Shown in pieces: positions 40,980-49,721 of a DNA stretch of 64,000 nucleotides. The notes under the pieces were generated by a model. That model ran no database searches and had not been told where the DNA came from. It saw nothing but the letters and a program-made list of their open reading frames with translations. The first letter of the stretch is position 1, and each line of letters begins with the position of its first letter. Both the position numbers and the translations under genes were made by a program. Origin of the DNA: DATKXU01 sp035528905 (lineage in GTDB: Bacteria > Armatimonadota > UBA5829 > DTJY01); contig DATKXU010000052.1 in assembly GCA_035528905.1 (NCBI GenBank), positions 1 to 64,000 of the forward strand, read 5' to 3'.

Positions 40980-41939
40980 ATGACTCGCAGGAGGTGTAGT
41001 TCAAGTAAAATGGGCAAACTTTCGTTGGGAAAAGGGCTGCCAGGAATCCTTGCGCTGGCTGCCACAGCGCTCGTGCTGGGTATTGCGGGCACAGGCGCAT
41101 CTGCACAGGGCTTGTTCGCACAGGCCGAGCTGGTCATCTACGGCGGCGATGCCAGCCAGGGCAACCTCACGCTGGGAAACTGGGGCGGCGGCGTCTGCAG
41201 GGAATCGACTAAGAACACCTACGCGGGCAGCAAATCCATCGAGATTACTCCAAAGGGGTTGTATCAGGGCGGCCGCTTGGACTTCACCATCCCGTTGGAT
41301 CTGGCAACCTGGTTCAACAGCCGCGATGCCTACCTGCAACTTGTGACGAGATTCAGGGAAGGGCAGGCGCCGCAGGACGCCTGGACTATCGGTCTCACAG
41401 CCACGCCTACCTCAGGAACCGGCACTACGGGCAAACAGGTGAAAAGGGTACACATGATGCTCAATTTCGATGGAGGCCCGGCGACGGAGTGCCAGGTTGA
41501 CTTGAATGCTTTCAAGATGTCCGAGGGCGGCTGGATGACCGTTTCGTTCCCGTTCACGGCCCTCAAAGGCAAGCTCAATCTGCCTGCTTACAGGTTGAGA
41601 CGTCTCGTGATCACCGGCGACGGCGCTGAACCGTTCTACATCGGTGAGATACGTGTCATGCGAGACACGACGCCTCTTCAGGCGGACGCAGGCGAGGAAA
41701 AAGAGGCCGGCAGGAATTACACCATAGTATTCCACGCCTCCGCGCAAACCGGGGCCAGCGCCGTGAAGTACTACTGGGATTTCGACGACCAGAACGGCAT
41801 CCAAGAGGAAGCCATCGGCGACGTGGTTTACCACAGGTACCCGAAAGCCGGAGACTTCGTCGTGACGCTCACTGTTTGCGACATCTTCGGCCTGAAGACG
41901 CCCGCCACGAGCACCGTCAAAGTGAGGGTAAACGAGTAG
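40980..41939 (+). CDS. Secreted protein with PKD domain
   Basis: 319 residues, a signal peptide (about 10-43, ending TGASAQ), then a beta-rich domain (about 48-230: LVIYGGDASQGNLTLGNWGGG, YAGSKSIEITPKGLYQGGRLDFTIPL) that resembles a carbohydrate-binding jelly-roll. It ends in a PKD domain (about 235-318: YYWDFDDQNGIQEEAIGDVVYHRYPKAGDFVVTLTVCD in pieces, with the WDFDD and YPKAGDFVVTL marks). No catalytic motif. It is likely a surface or polysaccharide-binding accessory protein. The start ATG at 40980 has a GGAG site. Confidence 0.75.
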   Translation: MTRRRCSSSKMGKLSLGKGLPGILALAATALVLGIAGTGASAQGLFAQAELVIYGGDASQGNLTLGNWGGGVCRESTKNTYAGSKSIEITPKGLYQGGRLDFTIPLDLATWFNSRDAYLQLVTRFREGQAPQDAWTIGLTATPTSGTGTTGKQVKRVHMMLNFDGGPATECQVDLNAFKMSEGGWMTVSFPFTALKGKLNLPAYRLRRLVITGDGAEPFYIGEIRVMRDTTPLQADAGEEKEAGRNYTIVFHASAQTGASAVKYYWDFDDQNGIQEEAIGDVVYHRYPKAGDFVVTLTVCDIFGLKTPATSTVKVRVNE

Positions 41940-42033
41940 CAGCACAGAAGACACCAGACCTCAGGCTCGCATCCAGGCGAGTCTCGCAAAGCCTAAGCCT
42001 CGAGGTCTTTTCCCCTCTGGAGAAGGAGCCGAC

Positions 42034-42903
42034 TTGATCAGCGCTGTTGTAAAGAGCATGCGGCCTATGCAGTGGCCGAAGAACTTTTTCGTGCTTGCCG
42101 GGCTGCTATTCACCTTAGACCGCCATCACCCGCCGCTGGACTACGTTCGAACCGCGCTGGCATTTGCCGCCTTCTGCGTCCTATCGGGGGGCGTTTACCT
42201 GGTGAATGACATCCTGGACGCCGACCGGGACAGGAAGCATCCGATCAAGCGCCAGCGGCCTATCGCCTCCGGGGAGCTATCCGCAAGCTCGGCATGGGCA
42301 GCGGCGGCCAGCGTACTGGCAGTCGGACTCACCGGCTCCTTCGCGCTCAGCGTGGGATTCGGCGAAGCGGCGCTCGCCTACGTGTGTCTGATGTTTGCCT
42401 ACTCCCTATACCTGAAGCAGCTCGTGATCCTTGATGTCATGACAATCGCGGCCGGCTTCGTGCTGAGAGCGGTAGCCGGCGCTGCAGTGATACATGTCAC
42501 CATATCGCCGTGGCTTCTTACATGCACAATCCTGCTCGCGCTCTTTCTCAGCCTTGCGAAACGGCGCGGGGAACTCCTGCGCTTGGAGGAGAACGCGGCA
42601 GACCACCGCATGACCCTTGAGGGCTATTCAGTGCCGTTTCTCGACCAGCTCATCAACGTCGCCGCTTCATCTACCATCATCGCCTACGCGCTGTATACTT
42701 TTTTCTCCAGAACAGGCGAGATTCACCCTTACCTGATGGCGACTCTGCCATTCGTGCTGTATGGACTCTTCCGATACCTCCTGCTCATTCAAAAGGGTGA
42801 GGGAGTCGAGAGCCCGGAGCTGCTGCTGCTGGCGGATAAGCCCCTACTGATTGACATCGGCCTCTGGGCGATCACTTGCGTGATCATCATGGCCGCTAGG
42901 TAG
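42034..42903 (+). CDS. UbiA-family prenyltransferase, DPPR synthase-like
   Basis: 289 residues from TTG 42034. Eight or nine membrane helices and the UbiA Asp-rich motif NDILDADRDRKHPIKRQRP (about 55-73). The form with RxHPxKRxRPIASG is that of decaprenyl-phosphate 5-phosphoribosyltransferase (the step from PRPP to decaprenylphosphoryl-phosphoribose, for arabinan-type sugars). The second Asp region is SLAKRRGELLRLEEN. The sugar donor and lipid are inferred from the motif, not shown. It lies downstream of the PKD-domain gene and convergent with lysE. Confidence 0.85.
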   Translation: MISAVVKSMRPMQWPKNFFVLAGLLFTLDRHHPPLDYVRTALAFAAFCVLSGGVYLVNDILDADRDRKHPIKRQRPIASGELSASSAWAAAASVLAVGLTGSFALSVGFGEAALAYVCLMFAYSLYLKQLVILDVMTIAAGFVLRAVAGAAVIHVTISPWLLTCTILLALFLSLAKRRGELLRLEENAADHRMTLEGYSVPFLDQLINVAASSTIIAYALYTFFSRTGEIHPYLMATLPFVLYGLFRYLLLIQKGEGVESPELLLLADKPLLIDIGLWAITCVIIMAAR

Positions 42904-43027
42904 ACGCATGAAGTCGATGTCGGAGAACATCGAACACCCAACGCCGAACTTTCAATACGCCGCGGCGGAAGACCCGAAACTTGGAACCAGGATGCCTTGC
43001 TCGTTGCGCATTGCGCATCACCTGCGG

Positions 43028-43738
43028 CTATCTCGGCCAGGGCATGCTTATCTTGATAGTCCAGAGCTTGCCGGATGCGACAAGGTAGAGGAACAAACCC
43101 CCGAGGAAGATAAGGGAGGCACCGCATAACTGGACGACGATGCGATAGACATTTGGGCTGATGAATGAGCGGCCACTGGCGACTGCGGCTCCCACCGCGA
43201 GATACCAGACGATATCCCCAGTTATGTGGCCGACGTAGAAAGCGCCAATGGTGGCGAGAGTGTTCCGTGATAGAGCGGCGAAGATAGTGAGACCGACCGT
43301 CGCCCACCAGATGACCCAGTAGGGATTCGATATGCTCACCGCCATGCCGGTGACGACGGGATTGCGCATGATAACACTGCCGGGAGAGGCCCCGCCGTCA
43401 GCCACGGCCGTCTGAAGGTCAAGGGCGCCTCGCCGGGCATCGCGCGTCATTCCCCACCCCATCCATAGGAGCACCGCCCCGCCGAGGATGGCTACTGTGC
43501 CGATCACCGGCCTGATTTTCAGGAAGTGCCCCAGGCCGAATGCAAGCGCGATGACGGTCACTAGTTCGAGGAGCGAATGCCCGGCCACCAGGAGCACGGA
43601 TGCCAGAAAGCCCCTTCTGGCGGTCTGCGCGATAGTAACTGTGAGCAGCGGCCCCGGCGTGAGCGCACCGGAGAGAGCAAACATGAACGAGACAGCGAAT
43701 ACCGTTCCGATCGCCAAGTTCCCTGCTTCCACGAACAT
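43028..43738 (-). CDS. LysE family translocator
   Basis: 236 residues with about six membrane helices and the LysE/RhtB start (ALTPGPLLTVTIAQTARRGFLAS), SNPYWVIWWATVG, and FLGGLFLYLVASGK. The family exports amino acids or related small metabolites. The substrate is not predictable. It has a separate promoter on the minus strand, with a very short leader. The ATG is preceded by GGAGG. Confidence 0.9.
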   Translation of the reverse strand: MFVEAGNLAIGTVFAVSFMFALSGALTPGPLLTVTIAQTARRGFLASVLLVAGHSLLELVTVIALAFGLGHFLKIRPVIGTVAILGGAVLLWMGWGMTRDARRGALDLQTAVADGGASPGSVIMRNPVVTGMAVSISNPYWVIWWATVGLTIFAALSRNTLATIGAFYVGHITGDIVWYLAVGAAVASGRSFISPNVYRIVVQLCGASLIFLGGLFLYLVASGKLWTIKISMPWPR

Positions 43739-43749
43739 CCTCCATCGCC

Positions 43750-43779
43750 AGTCTAGCAGTACCCCCTGAGATGTGTCAA
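43750..43779 (-). promoter_or_regulatory. Promoter of the LysE gene
   Basis: On the minus strand, perfect TTGACA (43779-43774) and TAGACT (43755-43750) are 18 bases apart. Transcription would start near 43743, with a leader of only a few bases before the ATG at 43738. Confidence 0.65.
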
Positions 43780-43846
43780 ACGGGGGCTTCGCAGTCAGCT
43801 TGTCCCCGGTCAGGAGGATTGCGCGGCTCGCAACGCATTCAATCGT

Positions 43847-43875
43847 TTGAAGCGGCGGGCGACTTCTGCTATAAT
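43847..43875 (+). promoter_or_regulatory. Promoter of radA
   Basis: TTGAAG (43847-43852), a 17-base spacer, and perfect TATAAT (43870-43875). The transcript would start near 43882, about 26 bases before the ATG at 43908. Confidence 0.8.
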
Positions 43876-43907
43876 TCTTGCACTATTGATCGAATCGGGA
43901 ATTCTTG

Positions 43908-45320
43908 ATGAGCAAAACCCACTCCACATACGTGTGCCAGCAGTGCGGATACAGCTCGCCGAAATGGCTTGGCCGATGTCCCGACTGCAACCAGTGGAAC
44001 ACCTTTGTCGAAGAGATCGCCACCCGCGAAACGGCCCGTTCCAAGCGGGAGGGCGCCGAGCTGCACAACCCGCCGAAGCCGATCTCGGAGATCACAATCG
44101 GCGAGCACCACCGGCGGTCATCGGGGATCGGCGAGTTCGACCGCGTCTTAGGAGGCGGGATCGTCCCCGGCTCTGCCGTGCTGATCGGCGGCGACCCAGG
44201 AATCGGAAAGTCCACGCTTCTTACCCAGGTGGCGAGCAACCTCGGCCTCGATGGACAAATCACGCTCTACGTGTCCGGCGAGGAATCCCCGGAGCAGATC
44301 AAGCTTCGCGCCAACCGAATGAGCGTGGCCACGGATAAGCTCTATCTCGTATCGGAGACGAGCATCGAGCAGATCGAGGCCTGCATCAGCTCCCTGAAGC
44401 CCGGCGCGGTAATCATAGACTCCATCCAGACGATGTACGACCCCACGCTGGAGTCTGCGCCTGCCACGGTGAGCCAGGTTCGTTCCTGCACCGCGGTTCT
44501 CACTCGAATTGCGAAGAGCACGGGAACGCCCGTCTTCATCGTGGGACACGTGACCAAGGAAGGCGCGATCGCGGGCCCCAGAGTACTCGAGCACATGGTG
44601 GACACTGTGCTCTACTTCGAGGGCGACAGGCATCAGGCTTATAGAATCCTTCGGGCCGTGAAGAACAGGTTCGGCTCGACGGACGAGCTTGGAATCTTCG
44701 AGATGCGCGACGAGGGGCTGGTAGAGGTTCCGAATCCGTCGGAGATTTTGCTTTCGGAGCGGCCATCTGCGGGGGAACCCGGATCGGTTGTTGCCGCGAC
44801 CATCGAGGGCACGCGGCCGCTTCTGGTGGAAGTGCAGGCGCTTGTGGCGCCGTCGTATTTCTCCGCGCCGAGGCGGATGGTGAGCGGCGTTGACTACAAC
44901 CGCGCCATGCTCATCCTGGCAGTGCTGGAGAAGCGGGTGCGCCTCAGCCTGGCTAACCAGGACGTGTATGTGAACGTCGCCGGAGGTGTGAGAATCGTCG
45001 AGCCGGCCGTTGATCTTGCGATCGCGGTTGCTGTGGCGTCGAATCTCAAGGATAGACCTGTTGACCCGAATACAGTAGTGATCGGCGAAGTAGGGCTGGC
45101 AGGCGAAGTACGCGGCGTGAGCCAGATAGAAAAACGGATCAAGGAGGCGGCCAGGCTCGGATTCGAGCGCGCCATTGTGCCGGCGCACAGCGTCCAGAAA
45201 GCCAGGAAGCCCCGTGGCATCCACCTTGTTGGCGTGGAGTCGGTCTTCCGAGCGGTGGAGGCCGCCATCGGCGAGCTCCGGCGCGGCAAAGCAAAAACAG
45301 GAGAGCGGAGGAATCCATGA
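43908..45320 (+). CDS. radA: DNA repair protein RadA/Sms
   Basis: RadA is a DnaB-like ATPase that drives branch migration in recombination. 470 residues, start ATG 43908. An N-terminal zinc finger (CQQCGYSSPKWLGRCPDCNQW), Walker A GGDPGIGKST, Walker B AVIIDSIQTM, the RadA-specific KNRFGS motif, and a C-terminal Lon-protease-like domain (VNVAGGVRIVEPAVDLAIAVA, GEVGLAGEVRGV). It heads a likely operon radA-nadA-nadC-birA. Confidence 0.96.
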   Translation: MSKTHSTYVCQQCGYSSPKWLGRCPDCNQWNTFVEEIATRETARSKREGAELHNPPKPISEITIGEHHRRSSGIGEFDRVLGGGIVPGSAVLIGGDPGIGKSTLLTQVASNLGLDGQITLYVSGEESPEQIKLRANRMSVATDKLYLVSETSIEQIEACISSLKPGAVIIDSIQTMYDPTLESAPATVSQVRSCTAVLTRIAKSTGTPVFIVGHVTKEGAIAGPRVLEHMVDTVLYFEGDRHQAYRILRAVKNRFGSTDELGIFEMRDEGLVEVPNPSEILLSERPSAGEPGSVVAATIEGTRPLLVEVQALVAPSYFSAPRRMVSGVDYNRAMLILAVLEKRVRLSLANQDVYVNVAGGVRIVEPAVDLAIAVAVASNLKDRPVDPNTVVIGEVGLAGEVRGVSQIEKRIKEAARLGFERAIVPAHSVQKARKPRGIHLVGVESVFRAVEAAIGELRRGKAKTGERRNP

Positions 45321-45385
45321 CTCCACTGCTCCATTACTCCTCTTGGCCGTTAGGAGTACGAGTAGGATTCACGAGTAGGAGCCGG
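45317..45385. repeat. CTCCATTACTCC / GAGTAGGA tract before nadA
   Basis: CTCCACTGCTCCATTACTCC followed by GGAGTACGAGTAGGATTCACG and ACGAGTAGGAG. Similar tracts are found at 11709-11738, 26917-26960 and 51790-51832, all at gene ends. Confidence 0.45.
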
Positions 45386-45388
45386 CTA

Positions 45389-46324
45389 ATGCCTGCGGAG
45401 ACCAGCGGGATCAAGGACACCACGCTTCGCCTCCTGGACAAGATAGAACTCTACCTGGCGCAGCGGAACGCCGTGATTCTGGCGCACAACTACCAGCTCG
45501 GCGAGATTCAGGATGCGGCCGATTTTGTCGGCGATTCGCTGGAGCTCAGCCGGAAAGCCGCCGAGACCACGGCGGATACGATAGTCTTCTGCGGCGTGCG
45601 CTTCATGGCTGAGACCGCCAAGATACTGTCTCCCCAGAAGGCGGTTCTGCTGCCGGACCTGGAAGCCGGGTGCCCGATGGCCGATATGCTGACGGTCGAG
45701 CAGCTCCGCGAGTTCAAGGCGCAATACCCGGGACGGCCGGTCGTCGCATACGTGAATACATCCGCCGCGGTGAAGGCCGAGGTAGACGTCTGCTGCACCT
45801 CCGCCAATGCCGTCAAAGTGGTGGAATCAATCGGCGCGGATGAAGTGCTCTTCGTCCCGGACAAGTACCTGGCGGATTACGTCGCCTCCAAGACTTCCAA
45901 GGAAGTCATCCCGTATCCGGGATTTTGCCCGACGCACCTTCGCATACTGCCCGAGGACATCCTGAAGCAGAAGGCGCTCCATCCGGACGCGCTTGTCATC
46001 GTCCACCCGGAATGCACGCGGGCGGTCATCGAGCTCGCAGACGGCGTGTTCAGCACATCGGGCATCGTGCGCTTCGCGAAGGAGAATTCCGCAAGGGAGT
46101 TCATCATCGGCACGGAGAAGGGCATCCTTCACCGCCTGCAGAAAGAGAATCCTGACAAGAAGTTCTATTCCCCCGGGGAGCATACCGTCTGCCCGAACAT
46201 GAAGCTGATAACTCTCGAAAAGCTGGCTTGGTCTCTGGAAGACATGCAGTATCCAATCGAGCTTCCGTCAGATACAATAGACAGGGCGCGAGGCGCGATC
46301 CAGCGGATGCTGGAAATCGCATAA
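45389..46324 (+). CDS. nadA: Quinolinate synthase
   Basis: NadA condenses iminoaspartate and DHAP to quinolinate with a [4Fe-4S] cluster. The start is ATG at 45389 with AGGAG; the frame upstream is a repeat. 311 residues, the length of the family. Substrate motifs AVILAHNYQLGEIQDAADFVGDSLELSRKA in pieces, and the three cluster cysteines in DVCCTSANAV, HPECTRAV and TVCPNMKLIT. nadC follows at 35 bases; nadB is not in this window, so iminoaspartate may come from aspartate dehydrogenase or a distant nadB. Confidence 0.96.
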   Translation: MPAETSGIKDTTLRLLDKIELYLAQRNAVILAHNYQLGEIQDAADFVGDSLELSRKAAETTADTIVFCGVRFMAETAKILSPQKAVLLPDLEAGCPMADMLTVEQLREFKAQYPGRPVVAYVNTSAAVKAEVDVCCTSANAVKVVESIGADEVLFVPDKYLADYVASKTSKEVIPYPGFCPTHLRILPEDILKQKALHPDALVIVHPECTRAVIELADGVFSTSGIVRFAKENSAREFIIGTEKGILHRLQKENPDKKFYSPGEHTVCPNMKLITLEKLAWSLEDMQYPIELPSDTIDRARGAIQRMLEIA

Positions 46325-46359
46325 TAGGGATCCAGGGGAAAGCAATCGGAAGGGCCACA

Positions 46360-47232
46360 ATGCACACGTCTCAGGCTGGTATGAGCTTGAATCTTCCCGA
46401 AGTCAAGGAGATTATCCGCCGGGCGCTGGACGAGGATATCGGATCCGGCGACATAACTACGTCGCTGACCGTGCCGCCTGAATCCGTCTGCCGCGCGAAG
46501 ATTGTCGCAAAGGAAGAAGGCGTGATCGCCGGGCTCGATGTCGCCGCACTGGTATTCGCCCAGGTTGCCGAGCGGTATTCCGATAAAGAGCCCGTGTTCC
46601 GCTCGGAGGTCGCCGATGGCGCTCCCGTGCGCCCGGGCGATGTCGCGGCCGAGATCACCGGCTCTACAGCAGTCATCCTCACCGGCGAGCGAACCGCGTT
46701 GAACTTCCTGCAGCGGATGTCCGGCATCGCGACGAAGACAGCCGGCCTCGTTGAGTTGGTCAAGCATACCGTTGCAAAGGTAACGGATACGAGGAAAACG
46801 ACTCCCGGCCTGCGCATCCTGGAGAAGTACGCCGTTCGAGTGGGCGGTGGCCGGAACCACCGGTTCGGCCTGTACGACGCCGTCCTCATCAAAGACAACC
46901 ACATCCGGGCTGCCGGAAGCATAACGGAAGCCGTCCGCGCAGCTAAGTCCGGCGCGCCGCATGGCATCAAGATCGAGGTCGAGGCCGACACTATCGAGCA
47001 GGTCAAGCTGGCTCTCGACGCAGGCGCCGAGATGATCCTCCTGGACAATATGGATCTCGCCACGCTGAGGCAGGCGGTTGCTCTTTGCAAGGGGAAGGCT
47101 GTCACGGAGGGATCAGGCGGCGTGACGGAGCAGAACATAGCAGCAATCGCCGAAACGGGCGTTGACCTGATCTCCGTCGGCGCGCTCACGCACTCCGCCA
47201 AGGCGCTGGACCTCAGCCTGGAGATTGTGTAG
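46360..47232 (+). CDS. nadC: Nicotinate-nucleotide pyrophosphorylase (carboxylating)
   Basis: NadC converts quinolinate and PRPP to nicotinate mononucleotide. The start is ATG at 46360, giving 290 residues. Motifs: EIIRRALDEDIGSGDITTSL, ERTALNFLQRMSGIAT, KVTDTRKTTPGLRILEKYAVRVGGGRNHRFGL in pieces, LIKDNHI, and IEVEADTIEQV followed by ILLDNMD. All catalytic residues look present. It lies between nadA and birA in the same operon. Confidence 0.96.
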   Translation: MHTSQAGMSLNLPEVKEIIRRALDEDIGSGDITTSLTVPPESVCRAKIVAKEEGVIAGLDVAALVFAQVAERYSDKEPVFRSEVADGAPVRPGDVAAEITGSTAVILTGERTALNFLQRMSGIATKTAGLVELVKHTVAKVTDTRKTTPGLRILEKYAVRVGGGRNHRFGLYDAVLIKDNHIRAAGSITEAVRAAKSGAPHGIKIEVEADTIEQVKLALDAGAEMILLDNMDLATLRQAVALCKGKAVTEGSGGVTEQNIAAIAETGVDLISVGALTHSAKALDLSLEIV

Positions 47233-47233
47233 A

Positions 47234-48079
47234 GTGGGACAGAAGAAAAAGCCGCCAGCCGTCAGCAGCCACCAGCCAGCCCAGAGCACTGGATGCCTAA
47301 ATCCGAGATCCGGAATCCGGAATCCCAAATGGGTCTTCCGCCGCTTCGAATCCGTCGCCTCAACGAACGATGTTGCAGCTCGGCTGGCCGACGAGGGAGC
47401 ACCTGAGGGAACCATCGTCGTCGCCGAGGAGCAGACCGCCGGCAGGGGCAGGCACGGCAGAAGCTGGTCCTCCCCGGCGGGGCACGGCCTCTATCTAAGC
47501 CTGGTTTTGCGGCCCAGCGTGCCGTTCGAGCGAATCGGGGAGCTGGCGTTCGTGGCATCGCTGGCCGCGGCGGAGGCCATCGGGCAAGTTTCCGGCCTCC
47601 CCGCACAGATCAAATGGCCGAACGACGTTCTCCTGCGCGGCCGGAAGGTCTGCGGCATCCTCATCGAGGCGGGAAAGGCCACAGGGCGACACAGCGACGG
47701 GGCGACGCCGCGAGCGGTCATCGTTGGAACCGGGATCAACGTGAATACGCAGACGTTCCCCGCTGAAATCTCCGAGACAGCAACTTCCATTGCGCTCCAG
47801 GCTGGACGGGCAATCCCACTCGAAACGGTCGAGCAGGCGCTGCTCTCCCGCCTGGAGGCGCGCTACACCGAGTACCTCGCGGCAGGCTTTGCCCCGATAC
47901 TCGCGGCATGGAAGAGCCTCGACTGCACAGTGGGTGGGGAAATCACCGTGAACACCACCGACGGTGCAGTCAAAGGCAGAGCAGCCGAGGTTAGTTCGCG
48001 CGGCGATCTCATCGTCGAGCACCAGGATGGAACCCAAACCCCTGTAGCCGCGGGTGAAGTGATACTGCGTGATACGTGA
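47234..48079 (+). CDS. birA: Biotin--[acetyl-CoA-carboxylase] ligase
   Basis: BirA attaches biotin to acetyl-CoA carboxylase and other carriers. Start GTG at 47234, 281 residues. No N-terminal helix-turn-helix is present, so this is the monofunctional type, without operator binding. Catalytic motifs: SVASTNDVAARLA, GRGRHGRSWSSPAG (biotin loop), IKWPNDVLL, KVCGILIEA, GTGINVNTQ. The first about 30 residues (GCLNPRSGIRNPKW) come from an AAATCCGAGATCCGGAATCC-type spacer repeat, so the native start may be lost or the extension is read as a tail. The end is followed by a short C-terminal domain. Confidence 0.92.
   Translation: MGQKKKPPAVSSHQPAQSTGCLNPRSGIRNPKWVFRRFESVASTNDVAARLADEGAPEGTIVVAEEQTAGRGRHGRSWSSPAGHGLYLSLVLRPSVPFERIGELAFVASLAAAEAIGQVSGLPAQIKWPNDVLLRGRKVCGILIEAGKATGRHSDGATPRAVIVGTGINVNTQTFPAEISETATSIALQAGRAIPLETVEQALLSRLEARYTEYLAAGFAPILAAWKSLDCTVGGEITVNTTDGAVKGRAAEVSSRGDLIVEHQDGTQTPVAAGEVILRDT
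47300..47331. repeat. AATCCGAGATCCGGAATCC tract in the start of birA
   Basis: Imperfect ATCCGGAATCC-type units encode residues near the BirA N-terminus that have no counterpart in typical BirA. It is one of several spacer repeats overlapping gene ends in this window. Confidence 0.45.
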
Positions 48080-48140
48080 TGCGTAATGGGACGAGTCACG
48101 CATTAGGCCAACGTCCGCCGGGCTTGCCAAAACGCACGAT

Positions 48141-48169
48141 TTGACGGCCTACCGGCCCGGTGCTATAAT
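48141..48169 (+). promoter_or_regulatory. Promoter of the YebC gene
   Basis: TTGACG (48141-48146), a 17-base spacer, perfect TATAAT (48164-48169). Start near 48176, giving a leader of about 120 bases before the ATG at 48298. Confidence 0.8.
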
Positions 48170-48297
48170 CTACGCGCGTCATTTTGGTGCCGCACGCCGC
48201 AGAGGGCTCCGCTCCACGCACGATCTCAGGTGTGCCACGGTTAATTCTCGGGAGACGGCAAGCCCCCGGCATGCGGCACACGGGAGTGGATTTACCG

Positions 48298-49050
48298 ATG
48301 TCTGGTCATTCGAAATGGCATAACATACGCCTCCGGAAGGGCAAACAGGACGCGGAGCGCGGTAAGACATTCACCAAGGTAGCACGCGAGATCATCGTCG
48401 CAGCTCGCGAGGGCGGCGCCAATACGGACATGAATGTGCACCTGAGGCTGGCCATCCAGAAGGCGCGCGACGTGAGTATGCCCGCGGACAATATCAAGCG
48501 CGCGATCCAGCGCGGCGCAGGCGAGATCGAAGGCGCCCAGTACGAGCCCGTCACCTACGAAGGCTATGGTCCCGGCGGCGTCGCGGTCATGGTCTCCTGC
48601 CTGACGGACAACAGGAATCGAACCGTCGCCGACTTGAGGACGATCTTCTCGAAGAACGGCGGCAGCCTTGGGGAATCGGGATGCGTCGCATGGCTGTTCG
48701 ACTCGAAGGGCGTTGTCACCCTCCAGAAGGATGCCGTGGACGAAGATGCGTTGATGCTGGTCGCCCTCGACGCCGGTGCTGAGGACATACGGGTCGAAGG
48801 GGACACATACGAGGTACTGAGCCCGCCCGGCGACTTCCCGAACCTTCGGCAGGCGCTGGCAGATGCGGGCATCCAGCTTATGAGCGCGGAGACCACCATG
48901 GTCCCCAAGAACACTGTGCGCGTCGAGGGCAGGGAAGCCAGACAGGTGCTGCGGCTGATGGACCAGCTCGAGGATCACGACGACGTGCAGCAGGCCTACG
49001 CGAACTTCGATATACCGGAGGACGTGCTTGAGGCGGCCGCAGCCGGTTAG
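48298..49050 (+). CDS. YebC/PmpR family protein
   Basis: 250 residues from ATG 48298 with GGGAGTGG. The family start MSGHSKWHNIRLRKGKQDAERGK is complete (seen in two parts), followed by the three alpha/beta domains: DNIKRAIQRGAGE, YEGYGPGGVAVMVSCLTDNRNRT, KNGGSLGESGCVAWLF. YebC proteins act on translation of proline-rich stretches or as transcription factors, depending on the lineage. Often next to ruvC; here ruvC is not in the window. Confidence 0.94.
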   Translation: MSGHSKWHNIRLRKGKQDAERGKTFTKVAREIIVAAREGGANTDMNVHLRLAIQKARDVSMPADNIKRAIQRGAGEIEGAQYEPVTYEGYGPGGVAVMVSCLTDNRNRTVADLRTIFSKNGGSLGESGCVAWLFDSKGVVTLQKDAVDEDALMLVALDAGAEDIRVEGDTYEVLSPPGDFPNLRQALADAGIQLMSAETTMVPKNTVRVEGREARQVLRLMDQLEDHDDVQQAYANFDIPEDVLEAAAAG

Positions 49051-49178
49051 CAGAGCCCGGCATGAGAGACGGAGCCCAAACCTTTCTCTATCTCGGCGGG
49101 AACAATTAACCGCAACTATGCGTTAGATAAGTAGCAGCAGGCTTATCGCCTGAGGCCTGTCTGAGATGGAGCATTCGG

Positions 49179-49553
49179 TTGGGCCGTAAATCCATCATTC
49201 TGCTTCTGCTGCTCTCATACCTCTTGAGAAACCGATGGGCGGCCCTGATATCCACATATCTGCTGATGGCGGTGTTTATCCTGCTGCCGCTACTGACGCT
49301 GGCAGACTGGGACGGCAGACCGGCCCATGCAGAGTACAACCCGCTGTGGCTGACGTTGTATTTCAACCCCTACTTCGGCGTGATTTCCGTGCCGCACGAC
49401 GTCATGGACTTCCTGCCAAATCCATCCCGGCACGAGATTCCGTTCTTCTACATCACCACCCTCATGTATGCGTTTGCGGCGGCTCTGGCCGGCGTCAAGC
49501 TGCGCCATGTCCTGGCGAACGAGCGGGCGATGACGAATGAGAGAGGCGGATAG
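49179..49553 (+). CDS. Small membrane protein, possible truncated permease
   Basis: 124 residues from TTG. Two or three hydrophobic segments (about 5-17, 20-42, 92-110) and a polar loop (HAEYNPLWLTLYFNPYFGVIS, DFLPNPSRHEIPFFY). It resembles the C-terminal part of an ABC-2-type permease or a similar multi-pass protein, missing the N-terminus. No good start site is present and no partner gene is near. It may be a remnant or a real small protein. Confidence 0.45.
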   Translation: MGRKSIILLLLLSYLLRNRWAALISTYLLMAVFILLPLLTLADWDGRPAHAEYNPLWLTLYFNPYFGVISVPHDVMDFLPNPSRHEIPFFYITTLMYAFAAALAGVKLRHVLANERAMTNERGG

Positions 49554-49721
49554 TACAGGCGGACGTTAGATTCCGACTTGGCTGGCTATTCCACGCTTCT
49601 TCGTTTTCCGTACACACCTGCATGAAGACGCGCACACACCCCACCAGAGTTTGAAACCCCCATCACTCGGCAAAAGATACACTGGCGGCCGCGCCAAAAC
49701 CATACCAGAGGGAGAACACGC

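Noticed and set aside
44148..45326. 392-codon minus-strand frame opposite radA
   Set aside because: RadA is fully conserved on the plus strand with promoter and start; the antisense frame is composition-driven.
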